Source of the DNA: Bolinopsis microptera | Taxonomy: Eukaryota; Ctenophora; Tentaculata; Lobata; Bolinopsidae | Direction: 5' to 3' | DNA length: 64,000 nt | Assembly: GCF_026151205.1 (NCBI RefSeq) | Contig: NC_087076.1 | Coordinates: forward strand, 15,708,419 to 15,772,418 | Shown here: positions 1 through 11,627 of the stretch, piece by piece | Numbering within the stretch: position 1 is the first letter of the stretch | How the letters are laid out: every line of letters begins with the position of its first letter | The notes under the pieces: model-generated | The model's database searches: none | What the model was told of the DNA's origin: nothing | Seen by the model: only the letters and a program-made list of their open reading frames with translations | Translations under genes and position numbers: made by a program

Positions 1-1679
1 AGACAAAGTTCGCAGCAACTTATCCCATAATTTGTCTCTTTGAACAGCTTATTAAGCATCTATTTAATCTTTTAGTCTTAGGAGTGTGGATTCAATACTT
101 AGTTAATATATGTAAAATACAATATAAATACCTAACGTCATATCAGCTTGAGGAGATTGAAGCCTAACTAGGGAAGTTAACTAGTCTTAACCTGATATTG
201 TAAACACGTTGTGCGTGAATTAGGTTATGTTTTTCTGAAACGCTTAACTGTATATTATCAAACTTAACGCTGAAGTAGCAGATTTTAATCCGTGGATAAT
301 TACATACTTAATTAACGACACGATTATATCTCTCTATGTAAACTGTTGTTTAAATAATCTTATCGAGTTTGCTTTAAATCACAATTCCTCGTTCCTCTGT
401 TTAATAGTGTAAATAATTATCATTTGTAGAAGAAACCAGACCTATAAATCAAGTTTAGACATCATGCAAATTAATGCAAATTGATGCTGTTAAATTGCTG
501 ACTGCTACTTCTCCATCATATTGAAAACAAATTGACGACAAATGATGTCAAAATTTTAATCAAACATGAAATAAATTAGTTACAAATGTAATTTTATAAG
601 ATATAATGTGTCAACAATTAAAACATTATATTAAACATCCATTAAATTATTAAACATTATAAAACATTTAGCTAGAAACATTGAGCGTCAAAATGTGGTT
701 ATTCTTGACAGAGCAGTCATCTGAAAAGTGAGTACCGAGCCTGTGATCACGCCTCAAAAGTCAGAGACGAAAACTGCAAGCAAGTGTAAATGAAGGAAAA
801 TCACAATATTCATATTAACATGATATAATTATTATTATAATTATTACTTCTCAACTATTTTAGGCATCATCATTTAAAATCATCATAAGGCATACTTTAA
901 CGAATAGAGCAAGCAATAAAAACATGCAAGAGTCAGAGAATTTGGTTAAACATACATAAATAAATTATAATAAATTACTTGTGTGTAAGTTATAATATAG
1001 AATTGAATAATTTGGCAGACGTAACATTAAAACAATCAATTTAAATTTTCATAGGTCATCAGATCTTTTTACACATTTAAAAATATATCGCTCGTGCGAT
1101 TAATATAAACAGCAAATAAACAAATCAAAAACAAACTACATAATTAGTTAATCCATTTAGCCCGTTTTAAAAACGTGTGAAAAGCTCATTCCGGTTCATG
1201 TTTACTGTTTTATTACTTTGTATTGTTGGAACCAGTAAATTATATAAACACGTCCTAACAGATTTATCGGAACTTTTAGGAAGTAAGAATTAAAAAAATA
1301 GGAGGAAGCAAATTTTTGTGGGCAATCCAGCTTATACAAACTTCTGCTAAATCAGGATTTAGATTGACATAATATCTTATTAATATGTACCGTTTTAGTC
1401 GGGGCAAGTTTACACTGCTACACTTATACGGATCCAGCCAATTAATTTGGTTCTTGACAAATATTTGTTACAAAGAGTGGTGGCAGCAGACAAAAGACGT
1501 CACGGACTTTAAACATTTAGTCCGTGAAATTGAAAAAAAGGATTGTGTCTGATAACAGTCCCCTGTCTATACAGTGTAAATACAAACACGTCCTAACTTA
1601 TAGATGAAGACGTCTCAAGATAACACCACTGAAACGGGGAACCTTTCTGATCGTCTCTAACAAACAGGGCTAAGTATTA
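1..1679. other. AT-rich sequence downstream of the TNFAIP8-family gene
   Basis: No coding region longer than chance, RNA gene or tandem repeat could be supported here. The segment lies 3' of the minus-strand TNFAIP8-family stop codon, so its right part should include that gene's 3' UTR. A reverse-strand AATAAA-like hexamer occurs near 1208, about 470 bases past the stop, but I cannot show that it is used. Confidence 0.4.
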
Positions 1680-4600
1680 TTAGTGTTGGAGGGAGCAGGT
1701 TTCAGGATCCTTCCCGAACACATAGTCCCTGAGGATGGGAGCCAGCACATCAAGGTAAGGGCTGTGGAAACGGGTTGTATCTTCAGGAGGAGGTCTGAAT
1801 AGGGTCCCCAGCAGAACACTGTCTGTCATGGTGGTAAACACGAACCTGCAGGATATTATTGGATATTATAGGGTTTGATTAAACAAGGAAACAAAAGTGA
1901 TAATTACTTTATTGAGAACACAATAGTAGTAATCCTGAAATAATTTAAGTTGAAAACAATTCCAATTATTTACAAATATAGGCGTCATGTAGCCTCCAGG
2001 CTCGACAAACCCCGACAAACCCCGACAAACCCCGACAAACCCCGACAAACCCCGACATATCCCGACAAACCCCGACAAACGGGGTTTGTCGGGGTTTGTC
2101 GAGGGGTTTTGCCTCGGGCCCACCGACTACATGAGGCCTTCTTGTATAGTGTTTTTCCACGTAAAGCTTGATGACTCCGTCTCGGCTTTTTGTTGGGAGA
2201 CTCAAAAAAAAAAAAAAAAAAAAAAAAAAAGCCTCCAGGCTCGACAAACCGGAAACCCCGTCAAACCCTGACAAACCCCGACAAACCCCGACAAACCCCG
2301 ACAAACCCTGACAAATCCCGACAAACCCCGACGTGTCAAGATATGTCGTATCATGTCGGGCCCACCGGCTACATGATGCCTAAATATGTGGGAATAATTT
2401 AGAAATATTATATTATGCTAGTTTGAAAATAAATCGAATTTGTAGGATTAAATTTTATTTATTATTGGATATTATAGGGTCTGATTAGATTAGCCTTATC
2501 TCGCACTGCATCAGGAGGGTGATATTTTATTAAATCATGGGCTTAATTAATATCTTGTTAGTACAGGTTGGTGGTAATTACTATCCAATTACTAATCATC
2601 CACACGTGGAGTTTCTAGGAGACAATAGGAAATTGGAATTACTGTTTCAGTAGTTACATGGTATTCACCACAACCGAATATGAGTGATCAATATTTCAAA
2701 ATGAACGAGTTGTCGTCAGTGCGCTGCATAACAGTATTATTCAACAAACAAGTATTAAAATACATGCAATTCACGTCACTGTGAGGCTTACTAGAGAATG
2801 TATTTTTAGAACTAATTCACCAACGTAAGCAATGCCCGTCTCTAGCAGTTGATAGTGTGAATTTTCAAAAGCCTCCCACTCCTTTCTAGCTACAGTAAAA
2901 TGATATGCACGATTCTAATGCATTAAAGTACCGTAAACTGTATACTAAAGTATACTATACGTTAAACGGGTCCTGTTGTATAAAATGAGGTCCACTATTA
3001 ATACCACGACTACCTTTAAATTTCCAGATTAAAGATCAAAGTGATTCCCGGGACGCTCTGCGTGAATTTAACCTAATATTGCTTGAATATCGCCATGATA
3101 TTACATATTCCAGGCAATGAGGGAAGCAATAATACAGCCTAAAGTAGCAGCGTGCACTGTTCATAATCTCCAACATCACACTAGTCAATATCTCACCTCA
3201 AAGTGCAATGATAGAAACATCCTTAAATTCTTCCTCAACAACATTATTTAAATGTTAATTTACCTGACTCTTCTCTCTGATTTACTGGTAAGATGACGGG
3301 TTATGATAGTGATTATCATTAATTTACCTGACTCTTCTCTCTGATTTACTGGTAAGATGAGGGGTTATGATAGTGATTATCATTAATTTACCTGACTCTT
3401 CTCTCTGATTTACTGGTAAGATGAGGGGTTATGATAGTGATTATCATTAATTTACCTGACTCTTCTCTCTGATTTACTGGTAAGATGAGGGGTTATGATA
3501 GTGATTATCATTAATTTACCTGACTCTTCTCTCTGATTTACTGGTAAGATGAGGGGTTATGATAGTTATTATCATTAATTTACCTGACTCTTCTCTCTGA
3601 TTTACTGGTAAGTTGAGGGGTTATGATAGTGATTATCATTAATTTACCTGACTCTTCTCTCTGATTTACTGGTAAGATGAGGGGTTATGATAGTGATTAT
3701 CATTAATGTACCTGACTCTTCTCTCTGATTTACTGGTAAGATGAGGGGTTATGATAGTAATTATCATTAATTTACCTGACTCTTCTCTCTGATTTACTGG
3801 TAAGTTGAGGGGTTATGATAGTGATTATCATTAATTTACCTGACTCTTCTCTCTGATTTACTGGTAAGATGAGGGGTTATGATAGTGATTATCATTAATT
3901 TACCTGACTCTTCTCTCTGATTTACTGGTAAGATGAGGGGTTATGATAGTAATTATCATTAATTTACTTGACTCTTCTCTCTGATTTACTGGTAAGATGA
4001 GGGGTTATGATAGTGATTATCATTAATTTACCTGACTCTTCTCTCTGATTTACTGGTAAGATGAGGGGTTATGATAGTGATTATCATTAATTTACCTGAC
4101 TCTTCTCTCTGATTTACTGGTAAGATGAGGGGTTATGATAGTGATTATCATTAATTTACCTGACTCTTCTCTCTGATTTACTGGTAAGATGAGGGGTTAT
4201 GATAGTGACTATCATTAATTTACCTGACTCTTCTCTCTGATTTACTGGTAAGATGAGGGGTTATGATAGTGATTATCATTAATTTACCTGACTCTTCTCT
4301 CTGATTTACTGGTAAGATGAGGGGTTATGATAGTAATTATCATTAATTTACCTGACTCTTCTCTCTGATTTACTGGTAAGATGAGGGGTTATGATAGTGA
4401 TTATCATTAATTTACCTGACTCTTCTCTCTGATTTACTAGTAAGATGAGGGGTTATGATAGTGATTATCATTAATTTACCTGACTCTTCTCTCTGATTTA
4501 CTGGTAAGATGAGGGGTTATGATAGTGATTATCATTAATTTACCTGACTCTTCTCTCTGATTTACTGGTAAGATGAGGGGTTATGATAGTAATTATCATT

Positions 4601-7575
4601 AATTTACCTGACTCTTCTCTCTGATTTACTGGTAAGATGAGGGGTTATGATAGTGATTATCGTGTTCTCCACTGCTCTCAGCTGGGTTACCAGGTGCTGC
4701 TCGTCGTACGAAAACGCCACCTGTAAACATGTTGCTCAGTTTCAAGGAGAGGAGACGTAGCTCAGCTTCAGGAAATTGGAGACGTAAATTGAAGACAACC
4801 AAATTTATTGTAGGACATGTACCACTTGTCGAATGTCGATATATCACTAATTATCAGTACATGAAAGCTCACAAGGGCCCATGATAGCAGCGAGCTAACT
4901 CAATAATCCTTAAAACACTATATGATAGATCAGGTGCTGCAAGTAAATGCCATTAAAAGCATGCTACAAGCTGCTAGAACACTTAAACTTAGAGTTCTTA
5001 CATGCAACATTTTATAATGCTGTCTGTGGGTCCCTTTCCTAAGAGAATTAATGCACTGTGTTTTAAGAGCAAGAGAGATCCATCATATCACAACCTTTTT
5101 ATTTAGTATTATGAACAGCATGTTTGACAAGTTAGTAATTCTAAAGGCTTAAAACCTGCAAAAGGAATAATATTTACTGGCCATTCTGTTTGGCGAGTCA
5201 CGTGATGTCTGTGAGTAAGATGGTTTAGCCTGTACACGGTTTATATTAATCTACATAGTCTATACCACGTCCACACACATACAGCTAGCCTGTAAATTTA
5301 GAGCTTTGAATGCATTTATAATGCAATTTCGAGCTTTTAAAGGCCACCATTTTGTGGCTGTGGTATATCAGTATTAGGTTAGTCTATATGAAAAGAGGTT
5401 TAGTTTGCGACGATGGATATTTTAGTACACATGATGGACTTTGACATAATTTGATTACATTTATTCAAATATGATGAATACTATAGCTACGACTATTCAT
5501 TGATGTAGCAATATGAGTGCTATATGCTATGTTTAGTACCACTACCAGAACACACCTTGCAAGTTGCAACACACCTTTAATTGCATTTACTTAAATGGTC
5601 AACATGATCATATCGATTTATATGTGTTGCACAATCTGATATGCCCCTTTCAGAAGAAATAATTGAAAATCATGCGACAGTTTAAACAACACTTCAATGA
5701 TTTTTACAGATATATAATGTCCACTCGGGTCTCGGATAGTCGGAGAATAATATAAACTCAGAGCTGAGTCGGGATACTCATTATATGATGTTGAGTGTCA
5801 TGATGACGTAGTAAATTAATTATTACAGAATTATGGGGATCGATACGGTTACCCTGGCGATACTTGTGAGAATTAGCAAGGAATGTTCGGGAGTACCCGG
5901 GTAATCTTATACCCGAAAATATTTCATTAATCTTGCAGATCTGTCGAGAGCTGTGATGCTCCCTACTGAACACTACAATGTCATTAATCTCACGAAGACC
6001 TAGATAACACAAGTGGTTAACAAGAAACCCAAGCTATCAATCCAACCATCAAACGTAGATCCAGTTCTACATGGCTAGAGTGATCTATCAAATATTAGCG
6101 GAAACCCCGGGCCCGCTCATAACTGTGAGTCCCAGTTACACTAATTTTATAGATAATTTGACAGCCGTTAATACTCATTATTATATTTGACAACAAAGCC
6201 TTTTTCTGTTTTTTTTTCAGGGAGCAAATTTGCCATGTATAGGTACAGGATAAGACTATACTATACAGAAGTAACCGGACAGTGTATATATACTGTGTAT
6301 ACCGGACTTTTGGGCAGGATGATAGAATATGCGACACACAAATAGAGCTTTTACCCACAGCAGCTAAATATAATATTCTGTGATAAACTGTGTTTAATAT
6401 ATGGAGACATATTTTGCCAATATATACTGCCAGTGCCACTCGGTTCAACATATTTAAGCTTAGCAGTAATATTAGGGCCTTGTTTGTTCTGCCGTAGCTA
6501 AATGTCTGCACCAATACACCATACATGGTATAACCATAGTTTTTGAACGCCTCAAAGTAAATGGTGCATTAAGTTTAAGGGTAGCTTTTCAACATGGGTA
6601 AATAATCAAAGATTGTCATAATATGCAGGTGTTAGAAAAAGAACATTTTGCAATGAACGTTAATTCTGATGGTTATGCTGTTATCCTGTGCGCAATAACC
6701 ATTTTGGAGCTGAGCCAAAATTTAAGAACACTCAAATTTCGACAACAGGGATTGAACCACTTTTCCTGATCCATACTGTAGGTTTTTATATTCAACAGAT
6801 AAGTCTCTCGATAACATAACACAGAAAAGGGTTAACAAAATTTACTGAAACATGGGAACATGTTAAGGAAGATACTGACAACGTTTAATAAACATGGAAT
6901 ATATTTATTTAAACAATAAGTTAGGCTGGATTATATTTGATAAAATTGTAACTACTCTTACCTCCCAAAACGTAACTAGGGTCATGATAAGTTTAGAAAA
7001 GTTTCGAATCATCTGTTTCAGCAGTTGCTTCTCATTTGGTGACAACTTTTCGTTTGAATAGAGAATTCCAAGCTTAATTATTATCTTAATTATGCATTTT
7101 ATCAGTTTTTTTGCCTCGACCTCTGACTTGGCCTCCTGGGGAGAGTTATTCAAAATAAAAGATTGCTCAATAAAATATAACTGTACCAAAGATTCCAGGA
7201 GTAAATATTACTGTAAATAATTAATACATCTGCATATAATTTGACACACACTGTATTGTGATGATCATGGAGTAATAATGCCAATCTTAGAAACAACAGT
7301 CCTTTGTGATATGTGCCTATTACTTTATCAATCACAGATTAAGGGAATCAAAATCCCAGCATGATATTTCAATGGGAAAAATGCAACCCAAAGATGTTCA
7401 TTGATAAGGTACTCACCTTCAAGAAAGCGTACAATGCGTCAAGGATCTTGCCTGCATCGTCATCGATAAAATGTCTTGCAACGGAGCGGGAAGCCATCTT
7501 ACCAAGAATCTTCTTTTGGATTCTGATACCCAAAGAGTGGGACTTAACACAACTTGCTCCATTTTCATCAACCAT
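1680..7575 (-). CDS. TNFAIP8L: TNFAIP8 (TIPE) family protein, four coding exons, 203 aa
   Basis: Coding exons in order: 7417-7575, 6962-7135, 4608-4720, 1680-1845. All introns are GT-AG and all phases close. Family hallmarks run in order: QKKILGKMASRSVARHFIDD (residues about 19-38) matches the TIPE first helix; KKLIKCIIKIIIKLGILY in exon 2; PHLTSKSERRVRFVF across the exon 3/4 junction matches the conserved HLTxKSxxR...VF segment; and a final amphipathic stretch ends at SLQH. The length fits the usual 185-200 aa. TIPE proteins are cytosolic all-helical proteins that bind phosphoinositides in a hydrophobic cavity and act in cell survival, migration and immune homeostasis. The start is the Met at 7575; an upstream 5' exon is possible because the frame stays open and a TTCTCAG acceptor-like site lies just before it. 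The intron after exon 3 begins inside a 64-bp minisatellite that copies the exon's own 3' end and donor. Confidence 0.9.
1981..2380. repeat. Foldback element with CGACAAACCC-type minisatellite arms
   Basis: The ends are inverted copies of about 14 bp: GGCGTCATGTAGCC at 1981 and GGCTACATGATGCC at 2367-2380. A related internal end, CTACATGAGGCC, lies near 2127. Between them are 10-bp tandem repeats of the type ACAAACCCCG, which switch orientation near 2078 and so form a hairpin, plus a run of about 25 A. GCCTCCAGGCTCGACAAACC-type sequence recurs at about 1990 and 2231, suggesting two nested or duplicated copies. It lies in the last intron of the TNFAIP8-family gene. Short open frames across it are repeat translations, not genes. 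Confidence 0.65.
3255..4662. repeat. 64-bp minisatellite, about 22 copies, built from a TNFAIP8 exon end plus its 5' splice site
   Basis: The period is exactly 64: the anchor TACCTGACTC occurs at 3261, 3325, 3389 and onward to 4605, giving 22 copies with only scattered substitutions. On the minus strand each unit is 54 nt identical or nearly so to the end of coding exon 3 of the TNFAIP8-family gene, followed by GTAAATTAAT, the start of its intron. Only the rightmost copy (4608-4661) is joined to the unique part of the exon. All others lie in the intron and repeat the donor site. Confidence 0.95.
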
Positions 7576-8907
7576 TACAAAGTCTGAGAATTGTTTGTAA
7601 AAAAGTCAAGTTGACTCATTTCGACTATTTTTTCACATAATTATATTATTATCTAACAGCATATTATGATATGTATACAAATAAAAATAAAAATCAATAA
7701 AATGGGGTCTTAAGGAGGCCAGGGGTCCCAATACTATAAATGACTAAGTATTATTAAGAAAACAACAAATTTAATTTAATTTCCATAGCACATGTGATTT
7801 CAACTGGGATGCAACAAAAATGACCTTTGTTTCTAACCAATAAGGATTTGTGGGATCGTTTTGAAACTTAGCAGGCATAAAATTTACGCTGTTTAGAGCA
7901 GACAAAATTCATACTGTCAGCATTTTCGATTTAAAGGCCTAACTTAAAGTTTTGCTCTGAAATAAATTCCCTAAATAGTATTTTGTTTAATACTTTGACA
8001 CTACTGCATAACAAATAATTTTAGTTATGTCAAATCGCAAGGCACTAGTCGAGTAATGATGCATATTGCATATTACCGGTTAAGTAACGATTCAGTTTCC
8101 CTCCCTCCATCCTGTACCAAGCCAAAGAAGCTTGTTTATCTCTGTACAAGGTACTGTTTTCTTCTATTTAAAAAAAAAGCAAATTGCAACAACAGTTTTG
8201 TGATAATCCTCTAAGTATTTGTTTAAGAGCTCTGCTTCGGATGACTACAGCATCAACAACTTTTGTGAGTACGGTGACGCCCTTTTGGACAGTGTGGAGA
8301 ATGATGATCTTATGGCTTCAAGTATTTAAAATCGGGTTTCAATAAAAAAGTATCAAAAGCTGAGGAGCAGAACAAAATTGTTCGCCTTTTTCTGATGCTT
8401 ACACCGAGAACTCGATCCTAAAAAGAGTCCTTTTATCAACCATGGCCATGATTTAAACAAATTCCTAGCCACAAATAATACTCTGACCAATATTTTTTTT
8501 CTTGAAAGTTAAAATTGTTGTTTTCTTGGAGATAAGATCAACTGTGAATTTGGAGGTAACCTGAATGTCATCAGTTAAATGGTTTCCCTTCTGATGCTAT
8601 CAGAAGTGTGCAATTTGTTGATAACAGACAAAAACATTTTTGGAGCAATGCGCTGGCTATAATTTATATCCCCAAAGATGGTATGACCTAGTGATGCGTG
8701 TCAGTTTTCAGTAAAGGTTCCGTCGCCGATCAGTCCACTCCAAATGTGTGAAAGGGTGAAAGATTTGAAATAAACTTGTCCTTTACAGCGCGGCGTTCAT
8801 CACCCATTTGAATAATACAACCCTCCAAAATCATAAATATGTCGGATGTTTCTCACTATGCAGCGCTTTACCTAACTTGCTTTTCTTACGTAGAAGCGAG
8901 CTAGAGC
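7576..8907. other. Spacer upstream of the TNFAIP8-family gene
   Basis: AT-rich sequence with no supportable gene. A short frame at about 8238-8328 (start SDDYSINNFCEYGDALL) looks protein-like but ends after about 30 codons and has no recognisable partner. It should include the promoter or 5' UTR of the minus-strand gene; no specific element is recognisable. Confidence 0.35.
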
Positions 8908-9172
8908 TGTTCAGGAAGCAATTGAAAAGAGCGCGGTGCACAGGGACTGGCGTGCCAGGTACGCTCCCACTTGTCAAACGTTGTATGACCTGCCGCGCAC
9001 GAGTGCGCGGCCCTGTATTGTCGCGTAGAAACGCTACACTTAGTGAAACGACAATGGGGGTCACAACGTGATACAAGTACTTACCCAGCTCAGTATATTT
9101 AATTGCTTGCTTCTCTCAGGAAGCTTGCGCTTGAAAAGAACGCCGCGCACAGGGATTGGCGAGCCAGGTAAC
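8908..9172. repeat. Pair of roughly 55-bp direct repeats in GC-rich sequence
   Basis: Segments at about 8908-8962 and 9117-9172 share the order CAGGAAGC, TTGAAAAGA, GCACAGGGA, TGGCG and GCCAGGTA with small changes. The 106-bp MITE-like copy at 8971-9076 sits between them. The surrounding 8.9-10.4 kb is distinctly richer in CG dinucleotides than the rest of the window. Confidence 0.55.
8971..9076. mobile_element. Short hAT-like MITE, copy 1
   Basis: Begins TTGTCAAACGTTGTATGACC and ends GGGTCACAACGTGATACAA, which are imperfect inverted repeats. It contains the palindrome GCCGCGCACGAGTGCGCGGC. It is the same family as the copies at 17968-18090 and 48819-48865. The flanking octamers (GCTCCCAC and GTACTTAC) do not match, so this copy has no preserved target duplication. 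Confidence 0.65.
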
Positions 9173-9539
9173 TATATTTCATACTAGTAAGGTTTGCTGG
9201 AAAATTGGAAATGAGCGGGAAATTATAAGGATTCTGGTCCGAAAAACTATTGATATTGTAGCTGGCGCGATGCGTTACTGGGTCGCGCGCTGCGCGTATC
9301 CAATAATGCTTCTGTGTTCTCGTTAGATTTAATCGGCAAAATGCGCTACTTGCCTCATGCCAAGCTACTATACAAAAAATGTTCACCTAACCTTAATTGA
9401 CGATGTCAATTCATGGCAGCTCGGCGCGGCACAGTAGCGCATCTCGCCGATCTCTCTGTCGCTGTGAGAAGCCTCATTGAGTGCGCGGCGCGGCACAGTA
9501 ACGCATCGCGCTACAACACCTAACCATATGCTTTCGCGC

Positions 9540-10400
9540 CACTTCGGGCGCGCTTGTTTCACAAGTCGTGAGGCGGGCGCGCGCTACTGCAAGCGCAAGG
9601 GCTCTGGATAGAGCAACGAAAAATTGACACCGTCAATTAACCAAGCGCGCAAGGATATTAAAAATACAAAATAAAACGTTCTAATATTATTTGGGGACCT
9701 CGAGCTTTTTCTGCCGCGGATAAATAAATTGATGCTGCGGCGGAATAACAATGACCTGAACAAGCTGATCGCCTACAACCAGAGGAACCCCAATAGACGT
9801 AAGTCACTAATGACGGACGTAGCATCCCAATAGGGAGGTAAAGTGGGTGCCCCAACATTTAAAAAAAAAAAAGCTGATCGCCGCCCAGTTATAACGCGTC
9901 CCGGCGCGAGTTGCTCCAACCAAAGCCCTCTCGCTTAATTGCAGTAGCGCGTGAAACAAGCGCGTCACGCAGTACGCGTAGACACATGGCTATGTGAACG
10001 GCGCGAGGGTGGAGGGTATCAAAAATATAATACATTAATCATCGAAATGCACAATGCATATGTGCCTATTATTTCGTCTATCGCACATCGAGTATCGAAT
10101 CGACAAAAATATTTTATTACGTACCGTTCATATCATAGAAAACGTACATGAAAATAAAAATAAATTTATTGTCATGCAAGACGCTTTAAGAATTTAAAAT
10201 CAGCAACATCAGTATACATTATGAAGCAAACAATGTTAACGTTACTGTCAATCCAATTATCGGCCGTTCAATCAGTCAGTCTCCTTTTTACTTAGCCATG
10301 AATCTACGCGTACTGCGTGACGCGCTTATAGTTATTTCACTTTCGGCGGTCGCGCGCTACTGCAAGCGAGACTCGAGAGGGCTCTTGATAGAGCAAATTC
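9540..10400. repeat. Nested GC-rich inverted repeats, including a 372-bp TIR element
   Basis: At 9958 and 10296-10329 lie inverted copies of about 34 bp (AAGCGCGTCACGCAGTACGC and on through CGTAGA..CATGGCT) with about three mismatches, bounding an AT-rich interior of about 300 bp. Outside them a second inverted pair appears: GCAGTAGCGCG at about 9941 and CGCGCTACTGC at about 10350, continuing to CCCTCTCG/CGAGAGGG. The same CGCGCTACTGCAAGCG...GGGCTCT...GATAGAGCAA string also occurs at about 9580-9620. This looks like one MITE inside an older foldback family. Confidence 0.6.
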
Positions 10401-10418
10401 TCCTAGTTCACTATCAGT

Positions 10419-10493
10419 TTACCTGGGGATCCCAGGCTACTATATATATAAATAGAGATTTGGCGGAATGACAGGCTGAGCGCCGCCCAGTAA
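10419..10493. mobile_element. 75-bp interspersed element at the stop codon of the receptor gene
   Basis: Begins TTACCTGGGGATCCCAGGCT and ends AGCGCCGCCCAGTAA, so the tips are imperfect inverted repeats. It is flanked by direct repeats of CTATCAGT (10411-10418 and 10494-10501), or 9 bp if the preceding A is counted. A related copy occurs at 49692-49796. The right-hand target copy contains the TGA of the neighbouring minus-strand receptor gene. Confidence 0.7.
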
Positions 10494-10496
10494 CTA

Positions 10497-11627
10497 TCAG
10501 TCTCCTTCACCACACGATCTACACCAAGAAGTGACTTTTCTCCAGTAGTTTACATATTTTCTCCTCAACTCCTCCTTCCTGCAGATCAAGATAACAGGAT
10601 AAAACACTGCGTATATTAGCGGCAGTGTGAACTCGGAAAATCCTAGTCCCACTCCCAAATCTGCTATCACGTTATCTGAATGGGATTCCTTATCCCAATG
10701 ATGAGCGTTGTAGTATAGCCAGAATCCTACGATGAGGCAGACGTACAAAGTGTTACAGATGAAGAAGAGAAGTGATACAGACAGGACTGTGATAGAAGCA
10801 TTTCGAGCAGGGTTGGGCATCAGTGAGGTAGCTTCATTCTCTTCTTCTGGCAACGATCGCCTCAAGTACACCACTTGTATCACCATACAAATGAGCACAA
10901 CCAGTGGTGGAACTAAGAAGTAGACTGCTACCATTGAATACTGAAGATTATCAAAAATCTCCTTGTTATTCCCCGTGTGCATATGGTCACGGTCACATCT
11001 TGTCCTTCCAGACTCATCTCGCATGCAATATAAGACGAGAGCGGTGAAGCCTCCAGGCACTTCGAATACAAATAGCAAGAACAAATACAGATAAGCGCTT
11101 CCGATACCAGGATCATACAAATTCAATTTTGGTGTTTCTTCAATCACCATGATGACATCCGAAAGGTGAAGCATGGCTATAATCGTAATACAACAACATG
11201 TCACCACACCCATAAAGCGATCAGAATCGATCCTGTCAAAAGGGTTGACCACTTTTATGGTGATAGAGATGGTCATCGCGAGATTGAACACCTTGGACCA
11301 ATTCGCACCAGGGAGTGCTGTCAACATGTAGTAAACCAAGCTCTTATAAAGAACAGTCACCTCGACCAGTCCTGTGTACGCTAGGATACTGATCACCGAG
11401 AGAACCAACTCTCCTTGTGCTCTGAGAATGTCAGACACGGCAATACCCATGAACAAGCTTGGGATCAGCTTGTTCCTGTCCTTGTAGTAGTTTAGAAAGA
11501 TGACAATGTTTCGGGTTATCACTATCAGACTCAGGGGGATGGTGAGAGGAGATAAATATAAGAATGTTCCTTTGAAAACGAGGTAAACAACGTGGTCAGA
11601 AATATGTTCTACATTCGACTGATTCAT
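10497..11627 (-). CDS. Divergent rhodopsin-class-like seven-transmembrane receptor, intronless, 376 aa
   Basis: A single uninterrupted frame with seven hydrophobic segments: about residues 22-45, 57-80, 95-120, 138-162, 175-202, 233-258 and 280-302, with a further one near 325-350 that includes the TM7-like stretch LIYAVFYPVILI. One of these counts may be a split helix. The N-terminus (MNQSNVEH) has a possible N-glycosylation site. A basic cytoplasmic tail follows (CRKEELRRKY). The DRY motif after TM3 is not recognisable (KVVNPFDR occupies that place) and NPxxY is reduced to FYPVI. Intronless divergent receptors are typical of expanded invertebrate chemoreceptor or peptide-receptor sets; the ligand cannot be inferred. 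The stop codon lies inside the target duplication of a 75-bp repeat. Confidence 0.75.
   Translation of the reverse strand: MNQSNVEHISDHVVYLVFKGTFLYLSPLTIPLSLIVITRNIVIFLNYYKDRNKLIPSLFMGIAVSDILRAQGELVLSVISILAYTGLVEVTVLYKSLVYYMLTALPGANWSKVFNLAMTISITIKVVNPFDRIDSDRFMGVVTCCCITIIAMLHLSDVIMVIEETPKLNLYDPGIGSAYLYLFLLFVFEVPGGFTALVLYCMRDESGRTRCDRDHMHTGNNKEIFDNLQYSMVAVYFLVPPLVVLICMVIQVVYLRRSLPEEENEATSLMPNPARNASITVLSVSLLFFICNTLYVCLIVGFWLYYNAHHWDKESHSDNVIADLGVGLGFSEFTLPLIYAVFYPVILICRKEELRRKYVNYWRKVTSWCRSCGEGD

Noticed and set aside
3255-4662. Possible CRISPR array (regular 64-bp spacing)
   Set aside because: There are no variable spacers; units are contiguous copies of an exon-intron junction in a eukaryotic gene.
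6095-6526. 143-codon minus-strand frame
   Set aside because: Lies in an intron of the TNFAIP8-family gene, has unstructured composition and matches no family.
8238-8328. Short frame SDDYSINNFCEYGDALL, possible transposase remnant
   Set aside because: Too short and without a recognisable motif to assign.
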